From Phlebopus portentosus (lineage: Eukaryota; Basidiomycota; Agaricomycetes; Boletales; Boletinellaceae): 64,000 bases of DNA. The stretch is from assembly GCA_037892935.1 (NCBI GenBank), contig JAYXKI010000017.1, positions 186,001 through 250,000 of the forward strand, in the 5' to 3' direction. The notes below the pieces were generated by a model. That model was not told the origin of the DNA. It saw only the letters and a list, made by a program, of their open reading frames with translations, and did not search any database. The translations under genes were made by a program, and so were the position numbers. Below are positions 44,377 through 53,975 of this stretch, piece by piece. Every line of letters begins with the position of its first letter. Within the stretch, counting starts at the first letter, position 1.

Positions 44377-47028
44377 TAGTTCACTGGTTGTAGTCATTCT
44401 TTGAGTGTCTACTTAAGTCTAGAGCCTTTCTCAGTTAGTAGTATCTGTAAAGTCTTAGCAGATCAACAGACCAGCACTGTCTTGCAGTAAATCTGTGTAT
44501 ACTTCAGTGACTATAGAAGACTGCACTGGTTGGTATTAATCTGTCACCTTCAGGCATAAATTTATTAGCACTCTCTCTCTTACTACTCCCTCACTGCTTA
44601 TTTTCTTTTGAGTGTATCATCTGTCCACTTTCATCCACACCTCATTCTCACCATCATATCTGAACCTGCAACCTCTGAGATGCTATCTACCATCATCAAG
44701 CTCAATAACAGTAATTACTCTATCTGAAAGCATAATATGTGTGCTGCACTTTAAGTTAAGAAGTTGTGGCATCTGATCTCTAGTCAGGAAGCTAAGTCTA
44801 GTACTCCAGCAGAGGCTGTCCAGCTCTGGAAAGAGAAGGCTGAGCAAGCTGCAGGCCTAATCTATTAGAGACTTGAGTATAGCATGTAGGTTATGGTGCA
44901 AGACTATATAGATGATCCAGTCAAGATGTGGACTAAGCTTCAGAAGATTAATGAGCAGGACAACCCAGCGGTATGCTTTAATGTCTATGATAAGTTCTTC
45001 AACATCACCGAGAAGGAAGATGAGTCCCTCACTAATCTGATGAGCAAAGTTAAGCTAGCATTGTACAAGATTAGAAGCACTTGTTCTAATTCCCTTAAAC
45101 TTGAGGAGTTTGAGAATGAGCTTATATGTGCATATCTGATTTGTGCTCTTCCTAAGAACTATGTCTTCTTTCGCTCTACAGTGCTCCTTATAAAGGAATT
45201 CAAGTAGAATAATCTTAAGGAGGCATTTGCTCAAGAGCAGTAAAACTGTCAAGAGCGCATTCAGCTTCAGCCCCAGGTCATATTTATATTTACTAGTAAA
45301 GCCTATCTTCTCTTAAGATATTACTTGCACCTTCTGTGGCATTTCTAAGCACATAGAGGAGAACTGTTACATAAAGCAGACAGCCTCCAAGGATGCACAT
45401 GTCAGAGCTAAGAGAAATAAAAAAAAGAAGAGAAGGAAGAGCAGAAAGAGCTAGAAGGCTCATGTTGCTCAACAAGATGAATCTGTTAAATCTGCTGAAT
45501 TTGCTAGTAATGCAAGTGCTCTTGACTACACCAATCTCTATTCACCTCTTATCCCAGATGCAAGAACTGACTGGATTGCTGACACAGGTGCCACTTGTCA
45601 CATAACTCCACATTGTCATTGGTTTATTAAATACTTAATAAATCACACCCCTATTTATTTGGTATTGGTATAGTACACTTTCAGCCTGTAGTTGTTAGCA
45701 AATCTAGACAGTTATTTGAATTTGAGCATATACTCTATGTTTCTAAACTTAGAAACAACTTCCTCTCAGTCCTGTATTTGACTCATTTCAAATCATATGT
45801 TGTCACCATTCACCATAATAAGATGCTTTTCTATCATCATGGAACAGTTCTCTTTACAGCAAACATCACCTCTAACAATGCAGCAACTCTCAATAGCCAT
45901 ATTGTCCTTACCATTACTTATGCTGCATTTACTAGCATCTGTTCACTTGATACTACACTTTAGCACAGGCACTTTGCACACCTCAATCATAGTAATGTCA
46001 ACAGGTTGATAACTGAGGAGTTAGTTAAGGGAATAGTTATTAAGTCCAAAAGCACTCCAGATTCTATCTGTGAACCTTGCATTACTAGCAAGCAGCACAG
46101 GTTTAATATCTTCAAACTTGCATCTTACAGAGCTTCTGGTCTCCTCTAATTAGTTCACTCTGATGTTCATAGTTCATTACCTATCTAGTCTAGACATGGC
46201 TTCAAATACTAGATCATCTTTATTGATGATTATAGCCACTACTGAGCTATTCTCCTATTGAAGAAGAAGAATGATGTATTTGCTACCTTCAAGCAATTTA
46301 AGACCTATGTAGAGAACTAGTTAGGAGTGAAGATTAAAGCCACTCGTGATGATAAAGGTGAAGAGTATGTGTTTAAGGAATAGGACCAGTTCTGTATTAC
46401 TGTAAGCATCCACAGACAGCACACTATCAGAGATGAACCTTATCAGAATGGTATTGCAGAGCGTGCTAACAGGACACTTGTAGAGGGCATCACTACTATG
46501 CTTAATGAAGCACATCTGCTCTCTAACTTCTGGTGGGATGCAGTGACAGCATTTGTACATGTACACAACCACTCTCCCACCTCTGCTGTGTCTGCCAGTA
46601 TACTCTATGAGCTCTGGTATGTCTCTCACTTGCATGTATTTAGATGCACCTCCTATGTGCTTGTGAAGAAAGATCAATATAAGCAGCTACAGTCTCACAC
46701 ACATAAATGTGTGTTTCTAGGCTACTCCTCTAATTATAAAGGCTGGCTATTTTAGAATCCACTTACCAGGAAGAAAGTCATTAGTGACTCTGCTCAATTT
46801 GATGAGAGAGTTTTCTCTGGTACATCTAAAAACCCAGTTGACTTAAGGGTGAATATACCTGTACAGACAAAAGATCTGCCCAAATAGAGAGGAGTAGAGG
46901 ATACTATTGATGTTCTGCCAGCTTCTCCTCCTCTACCTGCTCTTGTGCATCCAGTAGATTCTCCTATGCTTACACCTATACATACATCTAGTTCTCTATC
47001 TAATCTATTATCTAGTCCTCCTCTACAT

Positions 47029-47065
<37 letters not shown>

Positions 47066-47727
47066 CTCCTTCACCAGCTACTTATCTACCAAAGTGTAAA
47101 CATACTACTTTATCACTACTATTTAAGCAGATCTTAAAGAAATAAAGGCCTGCTTCTCCCTGATGACCAGATCTAATGTGGAGACATATTAGACATTACA
47201 CCACTGGCTAGTGAGATGTGGACTATGTTGGACAGTACCTTCTCAGACATGTGCCAAGCTCTCCTATTCCACTACAGTGCTTCAACTTCAACTTAACAGA
47301 GCTAACTACATCTGATACTGCACCTGACACTGTTTCTAATACTGACTTTGCAGCTCAGCCAGATATTGTAGAGCAGCCAGAGTAAGATGTTGAGATGGAC
47401 AGTAACTTACCTAATAAACTGGACATCATATTAGAAGAGAAGTTGCAAGCTAAAGCACTGATGTTTGCTGGCCTAATAGATTTTGGTGCCAATGCAGGAT
47501 TAGAGGACATCTATCTGTCTTATAAAGATGCTCTGAAATATGCATTTCAGTCATTCAATTGCTTTGAGTATGTGTTCTTTGCACAAAATGTGTAACATAT
47601 CAGTCCTAAACTCTATTAGTGGAAGGACATTAAAGAACACCCTGATGCAAACCTTTAAGAAAAGGCAGCTATAGAGGAATTCGTCAGTCTGATTGAGAAT
47701 AGTACTTTTGAGCCAGTTAGACTTCTG
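44377..47727 (+). pseudogene. gag-pol: Copia copy, plus strand: leader, gag to start of RT, heavily mutated
   Basis: Leader to 44655, gag start changed from ATG to ATA near 44656, gag with VQDYIDDPVKMW (44893 on), knuckle region (TFCGISKHIEENC) near 45330, protease (DTGATCH) near 45580, integrase to about 46750, linker (46800-47580), then the first part of RT up to 47727 where copia similarity ends. Stops are dense and of the CAG/CAA/TGG-to-stop type. The linker contains a run of 31 T at 47031-47061. Confidence 0.8.
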
Positions 47728-47848
47728 AAAGGATCTGCTCAAAAACTCGCATCAAGATCGACACAATTGGCAGATCAACAGGATCAACATTCTTAACACA
47801 ACTAGTAACAGTCCAACAGTCACTAGAGCCAAACTACTGTTAACGCGA
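47728..47848. other. Short non-repetitive flank left of the giant element
   Basis: 121 bp between the copia break and the giant element. No gene. The last four bases, GCGA (47845-47848), are the left target duplication of the giant element. Confidence 0.6.
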
Positions 47849-49687
47849 TGTAGACTATCAGACTCTCCTAGATAGGGACAAAGGCGGTGGCGGCGGCGTT
47901 CGACCACAGGGAGGCGATATCAAAGGTGTCGAGAGGAAAAAGGGGAGGTCCTACCAGATCTACAGACTACCTACAGGCTTTCAGAAGCAACACTCAGCTC
48001 AGATGCACAAGGATCTGGCCGTTAGGCAGATCCGCCGCGCCTTCGAATAACTCGCCGCAGCGATCTGGGCCTCGACGGCTGTATAGGGATCGCCGAGTCC
48101 GACTGAACCGGCGAAGGGGTCGCAGCGGCGGACTGGGTGTGGCGCCGGCGGAGGTTCGCACCAGTGCAATTCCGCCTGGTAGTCGGGGAGATGACGTCGG
48201 AACGACACAGAGAAGATGCGGGAGAGAGAGCGTCGACACCACTTGAAAGGGGAGTAGTGTCGGCGGTGGAACGATGTGGAGGCGGCGGAGGCGGCAAGAA
48301 GTGGGAGACTGGATTCAGTCGAAAAGGGGCGCCGGTGCCAATGGTAGCGGTGAACACAAGAAGAGTGACAGCTGCGTCGAGGCGCCGAGGAAGTATAACA
48401 GATGCCTAGAAGAGTGACGGCTGCATCGAGGCGTTGAGGAAGAATCACAAACGATCTGAACCGAGCGGCGGCGACGAAACACAAAAGGGGCGTCAGGCAC
48501 AGGGAGAAATCGAAGACCGCGGGATTGATTACTAGAGGAGTGATGGCTGCGTTGAGGCGTTGAGGAAGAATCACAAATGTTCAGGACCGAGCGGCGGCGG
48601 AGGTTAGAGAGAGAGGGACGGCGATGCAGATATGAGTGGGAAGTCCCCGGAGCGATTACTAGACGAGTGACAGCTGCGCAGAAGGGAGATGACCAGGGCG
48701 GCGAATGGGCTCAGCGGCTTCTATCCTGTGAGATCGGGGGCCACGCTGTCAGGACGGGATCGGCGAGGGCACGTGACCGGGAGTTCACCCGATCCGGCTG
48801 TCTGGTTCTCTGTATATACTGGTTTCTTGAAGGAGGCTTCTTTACTTGTGGTTGGTCTCTGGTAGCTGCGTTCTAGAGTGTATATCTGCTGCTTTTTAGG
48901 ATAGATACATGCTCTCTATATATACTATGAGTCCTTGATAAGAAATATCACTTAAAGCGGCGGGCGGCGAGGTGTGACAGGCATGCCGCAACGGTGGGGG
49001 CCGCCGCCGAGATGCGCCGCCAAGCCACCAAGACCTAGGGGCGCCCCAATCGGAACGGCGGAGTGCTGGTACGTCGTGTCGAACGTCGGGGCCATTCGGA
49101 TCGGTCAGGGCGCGCTCTATATGGTTCTGAAACGCCAAGGGTTCGAATAAAACTAAAAGGGGGAATATACGGATGGCCGCCGGGCATGCTACCGTGCTCG
49201 GCGTACAATGTGGGATGATAAGAATATGAAACAATCAACGAAATGGACCTGAGATTGGTTATCGTTCACCCAGCCAGCGCGGCGGCGGGCATACACCTCC
49301 GCGATGGCGCGATATACATCCGCCGCAGCGTGTCCAGCCGCCGTGCGAGCATTTCCGAAGCCCGGAGTCACCGGATTCGGCGGAACCGTTCTTGAGAGAG
49401 GCTGGAGAAGGGGAACTAGGATCTGGTCGAAGGGGGGACAAGGTGATCATAAGATAGGAGTGGAGGCGTCGCCGCCGGTTTGTATGGTCGGCGGCGGCGG
49501 CGGCGTGGGTGCTGTTCCCAGGCCGCCGAAGGTCCGGCGGCCGCTGAGCAGGCTGTATTATGGGTAACGGCGGCGAAGGCTGGTTTGCTGACAATAGTAC
49601 GCGGGGTGTCCTGGGTATGGCATAGGGGAGTACAGCCCTTACAGGCCTGTGCCGCTGGACCGGTACAGGTTAGTGCGGCGCACTACA
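47849..49687 (-). repeat. 3' LTR of the giant element
   Basis: 1,839 bp, GC-rich. On the minus strand a TATATATAGAG box lies near 48922-48912. It contains an internal imperfect repeat array (48357-48690). It differs from the 5' LTR by scattered transitions and a small indel near 48288. ORFs on it (for example 48577-48876) recur unchanged in the other LTR and are not accepted as genes. Confidence 0.9.
48357..48690. repeat. Imperfect repeats inside the giant LTR
   Basis: The motif AGAGTGACRGCTGCGTCGAGGCG, with GGAAGAATCACAAA and GAGCGGCGGCG further on, occurs about four times (near 48361, 48413, 48537 and 48664). The same array is in the other LTR near 61848-62170. It could be a set of regulatory or packaging repeats. 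Confidence 0.6.
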
Positions 49688-49697
49688 TCTCCTTCTG
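49688..49697 (-). promoter_or_regulatory. Polypurine tract of the giant element
   Basis: On the minus strand CAGAAGGAGA directly abuts the 3' LTR start (TGTAGTGCG). The short purine run at the LTR boundary is where plus-strand priming is expected. Upstream sequence to 49811 is a 3' untranslated spacer. Confidence 0.6.
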
Positions 49698-49811
49698 ACG
49701 AAGTAAAAAAATGATTAAAAAAAATGCTGGGTAGTGTAGGGGAGGTTTTTAGGCGAAGTTGAGCGGGGGTTGTGATGTAACTGGGTGGTATGTCTGTGAC
49801 TTGCTCCTGGA

Positions 49812-51353
49812 TTAGTCTTCGGTTGTGAGATCGATCATCGGCGGATCGTGGATTGGTGCGGCAGTGTGCGGTGGAGGGTTGGCTCTGTCTGCTGCATCTT
49901 GTTGAGGTACGTTGTTGAGGTATGGGTGATGTTCAATGGATTCCCGAAGCTCGGCAAGGTGCTCTTCGATGTCCTGGGCGGCTGCGATTGCTGAGAGCGA
50001 ATACTGTTGTGCTTGGAGTATAATGGTGATGACGTTGGCGGCGCAGTCGCGTATATCATCGTCGCCGCGCTGGTCGAAGAGGCATAAGACTTGGATTATG
50101 GCATTGTGAGATAGTTCTGAGGCGGCGTCGGAGTAAATGACGGCGTTTTCGAGTGCAATAGGCCCTTCTCTGAGGATGGTGAGGGGGGCATTGGGTAGTA
50201 CGCCATCGCCGAGAATTATGGGGATCGTAGTGAGGGCACCGCCGATGTGGAGCATTTCTCGGATGCGGCAAACAAGTGTCGCTTTGTTGGCAGGCGTCAG
50301 ATGGTGTCTGGCGAAGAGTTCGGAGATGATCTGAAGCATCGCGAGGACGTGTCTGGCGGGGAACGGCATCGCCGCAGGAAACGCGTCGGCGAGGAGGTCG
50401 CAAAATGATCCCCAGTTTCTGCCAGAGAGACGTGGGTCTTGACAGAGGAGTTGCTGGGCGTCCGGCGAGGCCCAAATGTACAGCAGGAAGATTAGAGTCG
50501 CCGTGTCGGGGCAGGGGTGCTGAAAACTGCGAAGGGCGGCAATGAGAATATTTGGTAGAGCAGTGTAATCAGGGTGCCATGGGTAGAGGAGCATGGGGTG
50601 CCCGGGAAGTGTGATTAATTGGGCGAAGTTGAAATCTAAGAGGTGTTGGGCATGGCGGGGGAAGTGGACTGGGTGCGGGACTTGGAGTAGTGGTGTCACC
50701 GGTGCGAATGGGAACGCTTCGGCGAGGCTGGGAACCAGCTGGGGCATGTTGTAAGGAGCGCCGATGGTATTCGTAATCTGTAGGGTAGATGTTTTGGGGG
50801 CGGCGAGTAGGTCGCCGACCGCTTTATATATTTTCGGCGAGTGTTTTCCGGGTTGGCCGGAGGGTATGACAGCTTTTGGCGAGGTGAAGTTGCCAGTATT
50901 ATAGTGTAGAGGCCAATATAGGCGAAAGCCGAAGTAGTGTTCTAATGGAAGGGGGCCTAGGCGAAGGTGTTTCGTGTAGGCGGATCGTCGGCGGGACGAG
51001 TAAGTGGGAGGGGAGGCTAGCGGCGAGACTGGTTCGCTGGTAGTTCGGGTATGGTGGCCTGTAGCGGCGTGGGGCAAAGCGATCTTCGAATGGGAGGGGG
51101 CCTGGGCGAAGGAGTTTCGTATAGGCGGGTCGTCTGCGGGACGAGTGAGTGGGATGGGAGGCTCGCGGCGAGGCTGGTTCGCCGGTAGTTCGGGTATGGT
51201 GGCCTGTAGCGGCGTGGGGCGAAGCGATCTTCGAATAGAAGGGGGCCTGGGCGAAGGAGTTTCGTATAGGCGGGGCGTCGGAGGGACGAGCTTCGATTTA
51301 GAAGGGAGTTCGGAAGTAAAGTTTAAATGGTTAATCATGGAAGGTGTCGTCAT
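49812..51353 (-). CDS. 513-aa accessory protein of the giant element, unknown function
   Basis: Sense-strand ORF between the antisense gene and the 3' LTR; first ATG at 51353, but the frame is open further up to a TGA near 51508 and might be joined to the ORF at 51522-51890 by splicing. The N-terminal third (about 1-150) is Pro/Ser/Arg-rich and encoded by three 145-bp tandem repeats read in three different frames. Residues about 190-450 look globular and helical (AEAFPFAPVTPLLQVP, LRSFQHPCPDTATLIF, LREGPIALENAVIYSD). The tail ends PMIDLTTED, which matches the SUMO-interacting motif form hydrophobic-Asp-Leu-Thr followed by acids. No retroviral enzyme motif. A broken homologue is at 7337-8949. 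It is intact here although pol is not. Confidence 0.6.
   Translation of the reverse strand: MTTPSMINHLNFTSELPSKSKLVPPTPRLYETPSPRPPSIRRSLRPTPLQATIPELPANQPRREPPIPLTRPADDPPIRNSFAQAPSHSKIALPHAATGHHTRTTSEPVSPLASPPTYSSRRRSAYTKHLRLGPLPLEHYFGFRLYWPLHYNTGNFTSPKAVIPSGQPGKHSPKIYKAVGDLLAAPKTSTLQITNTIGAPYNMPQLVPSLAEAFPFAPVTPLLQVPHPVHFPRHAQHLLDFNFAQLITLPGHPMLLYPWHPDYTALPNILIAALRSFQHPCPDTATLIFLLYIWASPDAQQLLCQDPRLSGRNWGSFCDLLADAFPAAMPFPARHVLAMLQIISELFARHHLTPANKATLVCRIREMLHIGGALTTIPIILGDGVLPNAPLTILREGPIALENAVIYSDAASELSHNAIIQVLCLFDQRGDDDIRDCAANVITIILQAQQYSLSAIAAAQDIEEHLAELRESIEHHPYLNNVPQQDAADRANPPPHTAAPIHDPPMIDLTTED
50945..51300 (-). repeat. 145-bp tandem repeat, three units
   Basis: GGGGGCC landmarks at 50951, 51096 and 51241 are exactly 145 bp apart; the units share CGAAGCGATCTTCGAAT and GGAGTTTCGTATAGGCGGG blocks. 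They lie within the N-terminal coding part of the 513-aa ORF. Copy B has four units. Confidence 0.85.
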
Positions 51354-51521
51354 ATCATGATCTTGATCTGGTACCAGATATGGATACAATGGCCTTGTAG
51401 TCAGGGGTAGTGGTACATCGGAAATACAATTCGGCGGGCTTTTGGCGGTCCGGGAACCAGTCGGGGATGCCTGGTAGTTAACTAGAGCGGTGTAGGTCGT
51501 AGCATATAGGTTGAGGATTCA

Positions 51522-51890
51522 TTAATGGGTGTAGGTACAGCTAGGGTAGGGTGTGCGGCGATATTTGATGATCGGCGGGGGGGGATCGGCGTAGAATGTT
51601 GTATCGGCCGGCTTGGCAGGGGTCTGGAAGGTTGGGGCTGTGTTGTGGCGAGGTTCGGCGGATTGTTCCGGCAAGTTTTGGAGGGGGGAGAGTCGCCGAG
51701 GGGTTTGTGGAATTTGAGTGGAGATTGCGGCGGAGCAGTGGGGAGGATTTGATAATTGATTGGTAAAAAGGGGGCGGGGAGGTCGTGTGTATGGAGGGCT
51801 GAAATCGAAGTTTGAATTGGGTGCGGCGAGGATATAGACGGCGGGGACTCGTGTCTGAGTTCCCCGTTTCTCTTTTTCTCTTTCCACCAT
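51522..51890 (-). CDS. 122-aa Pro/Ser-rich ORF divergent from the antisense gene
   Basis: ATG at 51890-51888 shares the palindromic CATG with the antisense gene's ATG at 51889. The product starts VEREKEKRGTQTRVP and is rich in Pro, Thr, Ser and His, without recognisable domains. The frame could also be taken from an ATG at 52142, but the extra 84 residues are only the reverse complement of antisense exon 1 (poly-Leu and poly-Ser-Pro from CAG and GGA repeats), so I prefer 51890. The frame is kept in copy B. It may be a first exon of the 513-aa ORF: GT at 51532 with an AG 57 bp later would join the frames, but the donor is not conserved in copy B. Confidence 0.4.
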   Translation of the reverse strand: MVEREKEKRGTQTRVPAVYILAAPNSNFDFSPPYTRPPRPLFTNQLSNPPHCSAAISTQIPQTPRRLSPLQNLPEQSAEPRHNTAPTFQTPAKPADTTFYADPPPPIIKYRRTPYPSCTYTH

Positions 51891-53518
51891 GGCGCCGACG
51901 ATTCTCAGCGTCAGTAGCAGCAGCGACAGCAGCAGCAACAACAGCAGGGAGGGGTCGGAGGCTCCCTCCGACCAGATGGAGGTGGACGCCGGGGCGGCAA
52001 CGGGGGCTCCTACTGCGGGCGGGATGTCGCGGGCCCCCAGCGGGCAAGAGGTCCCGCCGGAGTCGCAGGGGGAGATGGAGGAGGAGGGTGGGGAGGGGGG
52101 GGAGGGGGGGGAAGAACTGGACGCGGCCGTGTGGGCGGCCATTACGGTAGTGAGGGGGTGGATCGAGCGGGCCCGAAACGATGAGGGGCCCGCTGCTGAT
52201 GAGCTCGATGGGCTCTTGGTAAATTTGCGTTCCCTTGATAATAACCGTGTGAGCTGACGATCTGGTTTACTTTTTCAGAAGGGGCTTGGGGAGCGCTTCC
52301 CCGCGCTATCCGACGACGCGAGGGCTGAAAAGCCCGAATATTATTGCGCAGGGAGGTGGTTGGTGAACCGGGTGACGGTGGTGCGGATGGCCGCCGGGGA
52401 GGCTAAGGACGCCGCTGAGGCGTTGGACAAGGCCGCCCAGTCGGAGGTGAATCGCCTCCGACGCGTCGCGGAGAGGCTGGCCGAGCGCCGGGAGGAGGAG
52501 GCTCGTGAGGAGGCGAAGCAGAGCGCGGCGAAGGTGGCCGAGGAGGCGAAAGCCTCCTTCCTCAAGACGCTCGCCACCCTGCGAGTTGGGGGCCCGGAGG
52601 TCGTCGAGGCCTTCTGTAGGTCCTCAGGGCGCGATGAGGCGGGGAACCTGGTAAGTCGTTGTCTTGAATTTTGTTTTTTACTGTCTCTGATAATATCTTC
52701 TTAGGTCGCGGCGCCTAAAACGAGCACCAAAGCGAAGGTGCAGGCGCGTCCCGCGGCCAGGCCGGCGACGGGAAAGACAATTACTCTTCCTGGGTCGTCG
52801 ATCCCTGGTCTTGAGGTGGCGGGTTCGTCCAGCGAGACGCTCAAGGGGGAGAGTGGTCGAGTGACGCGAGGGGGACGCTTGGGGACGGTCACGGGAAAGA
52901 CCATTACTCTTGAAGTTGAGTCTGATGAGGGGTCAACGTGAGCGAAAAGGTCGAGTGGAAAGGAGGTATATGTCGATGTGTGTTTTATATCCTGGATCTT
53001 ATTCTTCACTGACATGTTTCGTTTCTAGGTGCCTCCCCTTCCGAAGCATGTACGTGAGCCGGTGGTCGAGCCGCCGGCGAAACGAGCAAGAGCGCCGGGA
53101 GCGGCGGCCTCGGGTGGGGGAAGGGCGAAAGAGGAGGCAACAGGAAGAAGGGACGGGGCGGTGAGTGCTGTCTTGAATTTTGTTCTCGACACTCTCTGAC
53201 TATAATATTCAGAGGGAGGAGGGGGGTTGGGAGTTCGAGAGGGTGGGGCGGCTCCCCAGGGGTCAGAGCCACTGCCTCCTCGAGTTCATGTCACCGGGGT
53301 GCGAGCGGTGCATCGGGCGTGGGGAGATGTGCACGAGGCGCCCGCCGGCGCTCCTGTGCCAGGCGTGCCGGGTATCGCACCAGTGGTGCGATATCTTGGA
53401 GTCGGATGTGACCTTCCTGGCGCAGCAGGAGGTCCTCGCTCTCCGCCGGCAGCTGGAGGGGATGGAGTCGACGTTGGCGGGAGAGAGTGCGGGTGGGGGG
53501 GTGGAGGAAAAGGCCTAG
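51889..53518 (+). pseudogene. Antisense five-exon gene: coiled-coil protein with Zn2Cys6-type motif (one nonsense codon)
   Basis: ATG in a perfect CCACCATGG context after a CT-rich tract. Exons 51889-52218, 52279-52650, 52705-52965, 53029-53160, 53213-53518; introns of 60, 54, 63 and 52 bp, each GT...AG with a CTGAC or CTGAT branch site, all phase 0. About 466 aa: Ser-rich acidic head, Gly/Glu-rich stretch, VWAAITVVRGWIERAR helix, Ala/Glu/Arg coiled coil (exon 2), basic exon 4 with PPAKRARAP (possible NLS), then CX2CX6CX8CX2CX6C (CERCIGRGEMC...CQACRVSHQWC) and a short coiled coil. That spacing fits fungal Zn(II)2Cys6 clusters. TGA at 52939-52941 replaces CGA of copy B and creates a GTGAGC donor-like site; TAG at 53516 replaces CAG of copy B. 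Probably nuclear; role in the element unknown. Confidence 0.8.
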
Positions 53519-53975
53519 GGTGAACGCCGTGGATAGGCGGCGAGCCAAACGACGCAAACGGCATCGGCTCGCAGTCTTCGGCGACCATGAAGCGCCCTTG
53601 GGCCGAAAAAAAATATAAAAAAAATAGGAAAAATATAAAAGTACAAAAATATTGTATTTTTCTTTTTCTTGTGTACTATAGTGGCTTGTAATAACAAGCC
53701 GAATGTTTTTCTTGTGAGGATGGTTCTTTGTGAGATCAGGGAATGTAAGATTGAGATGGGCTGGAGTGAAATAGGGAGGATAGGTGCCCTAAAAATAGCG
53801 CCGGGGCCGAAAGAATGACTTGAGTAAGGTGAAAATGTGGGAGGGGGTGACTCGGCGTCTCGCCGCAGTCGTTTGGGTGATGATTGGAGAGTGTGAAGAT
53901 AGCGGCGGGTCCGAATAGGTGACTTAGGGAATGTGTATATAAGGGAGAGGGTGATTATGAGGCTTCGGCGGATCT
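53519..53975. other. Spacer between the convergent antisense gene and pol
   Basis: No gene. It holds A-rich and T-rich runs near 53606-53665, reminiscent of a 3' untranslated region and polyadenylation signals for the plus-strand gene. The same stretch in copy B has a 17-A run near 12676. Confidence 0.5.

Noticed and set aside
48577..48876. 99-aa ORF in the giant LTR, repeated at 62059-62358
   Set aside because: Presence in both LTRs is expected from duplication and gives no evidence of selection; composition is GC-driven.
51522..52142. 206-aa reading of the divergent ORF with a poly-Leu segment looking like a signal peptide
   Set aside because: The Leu run is the reverse complement of CAG/AGC repeats coding Ser in antisense exon 1; the overlap is exact, so I start the ORF at 51890.
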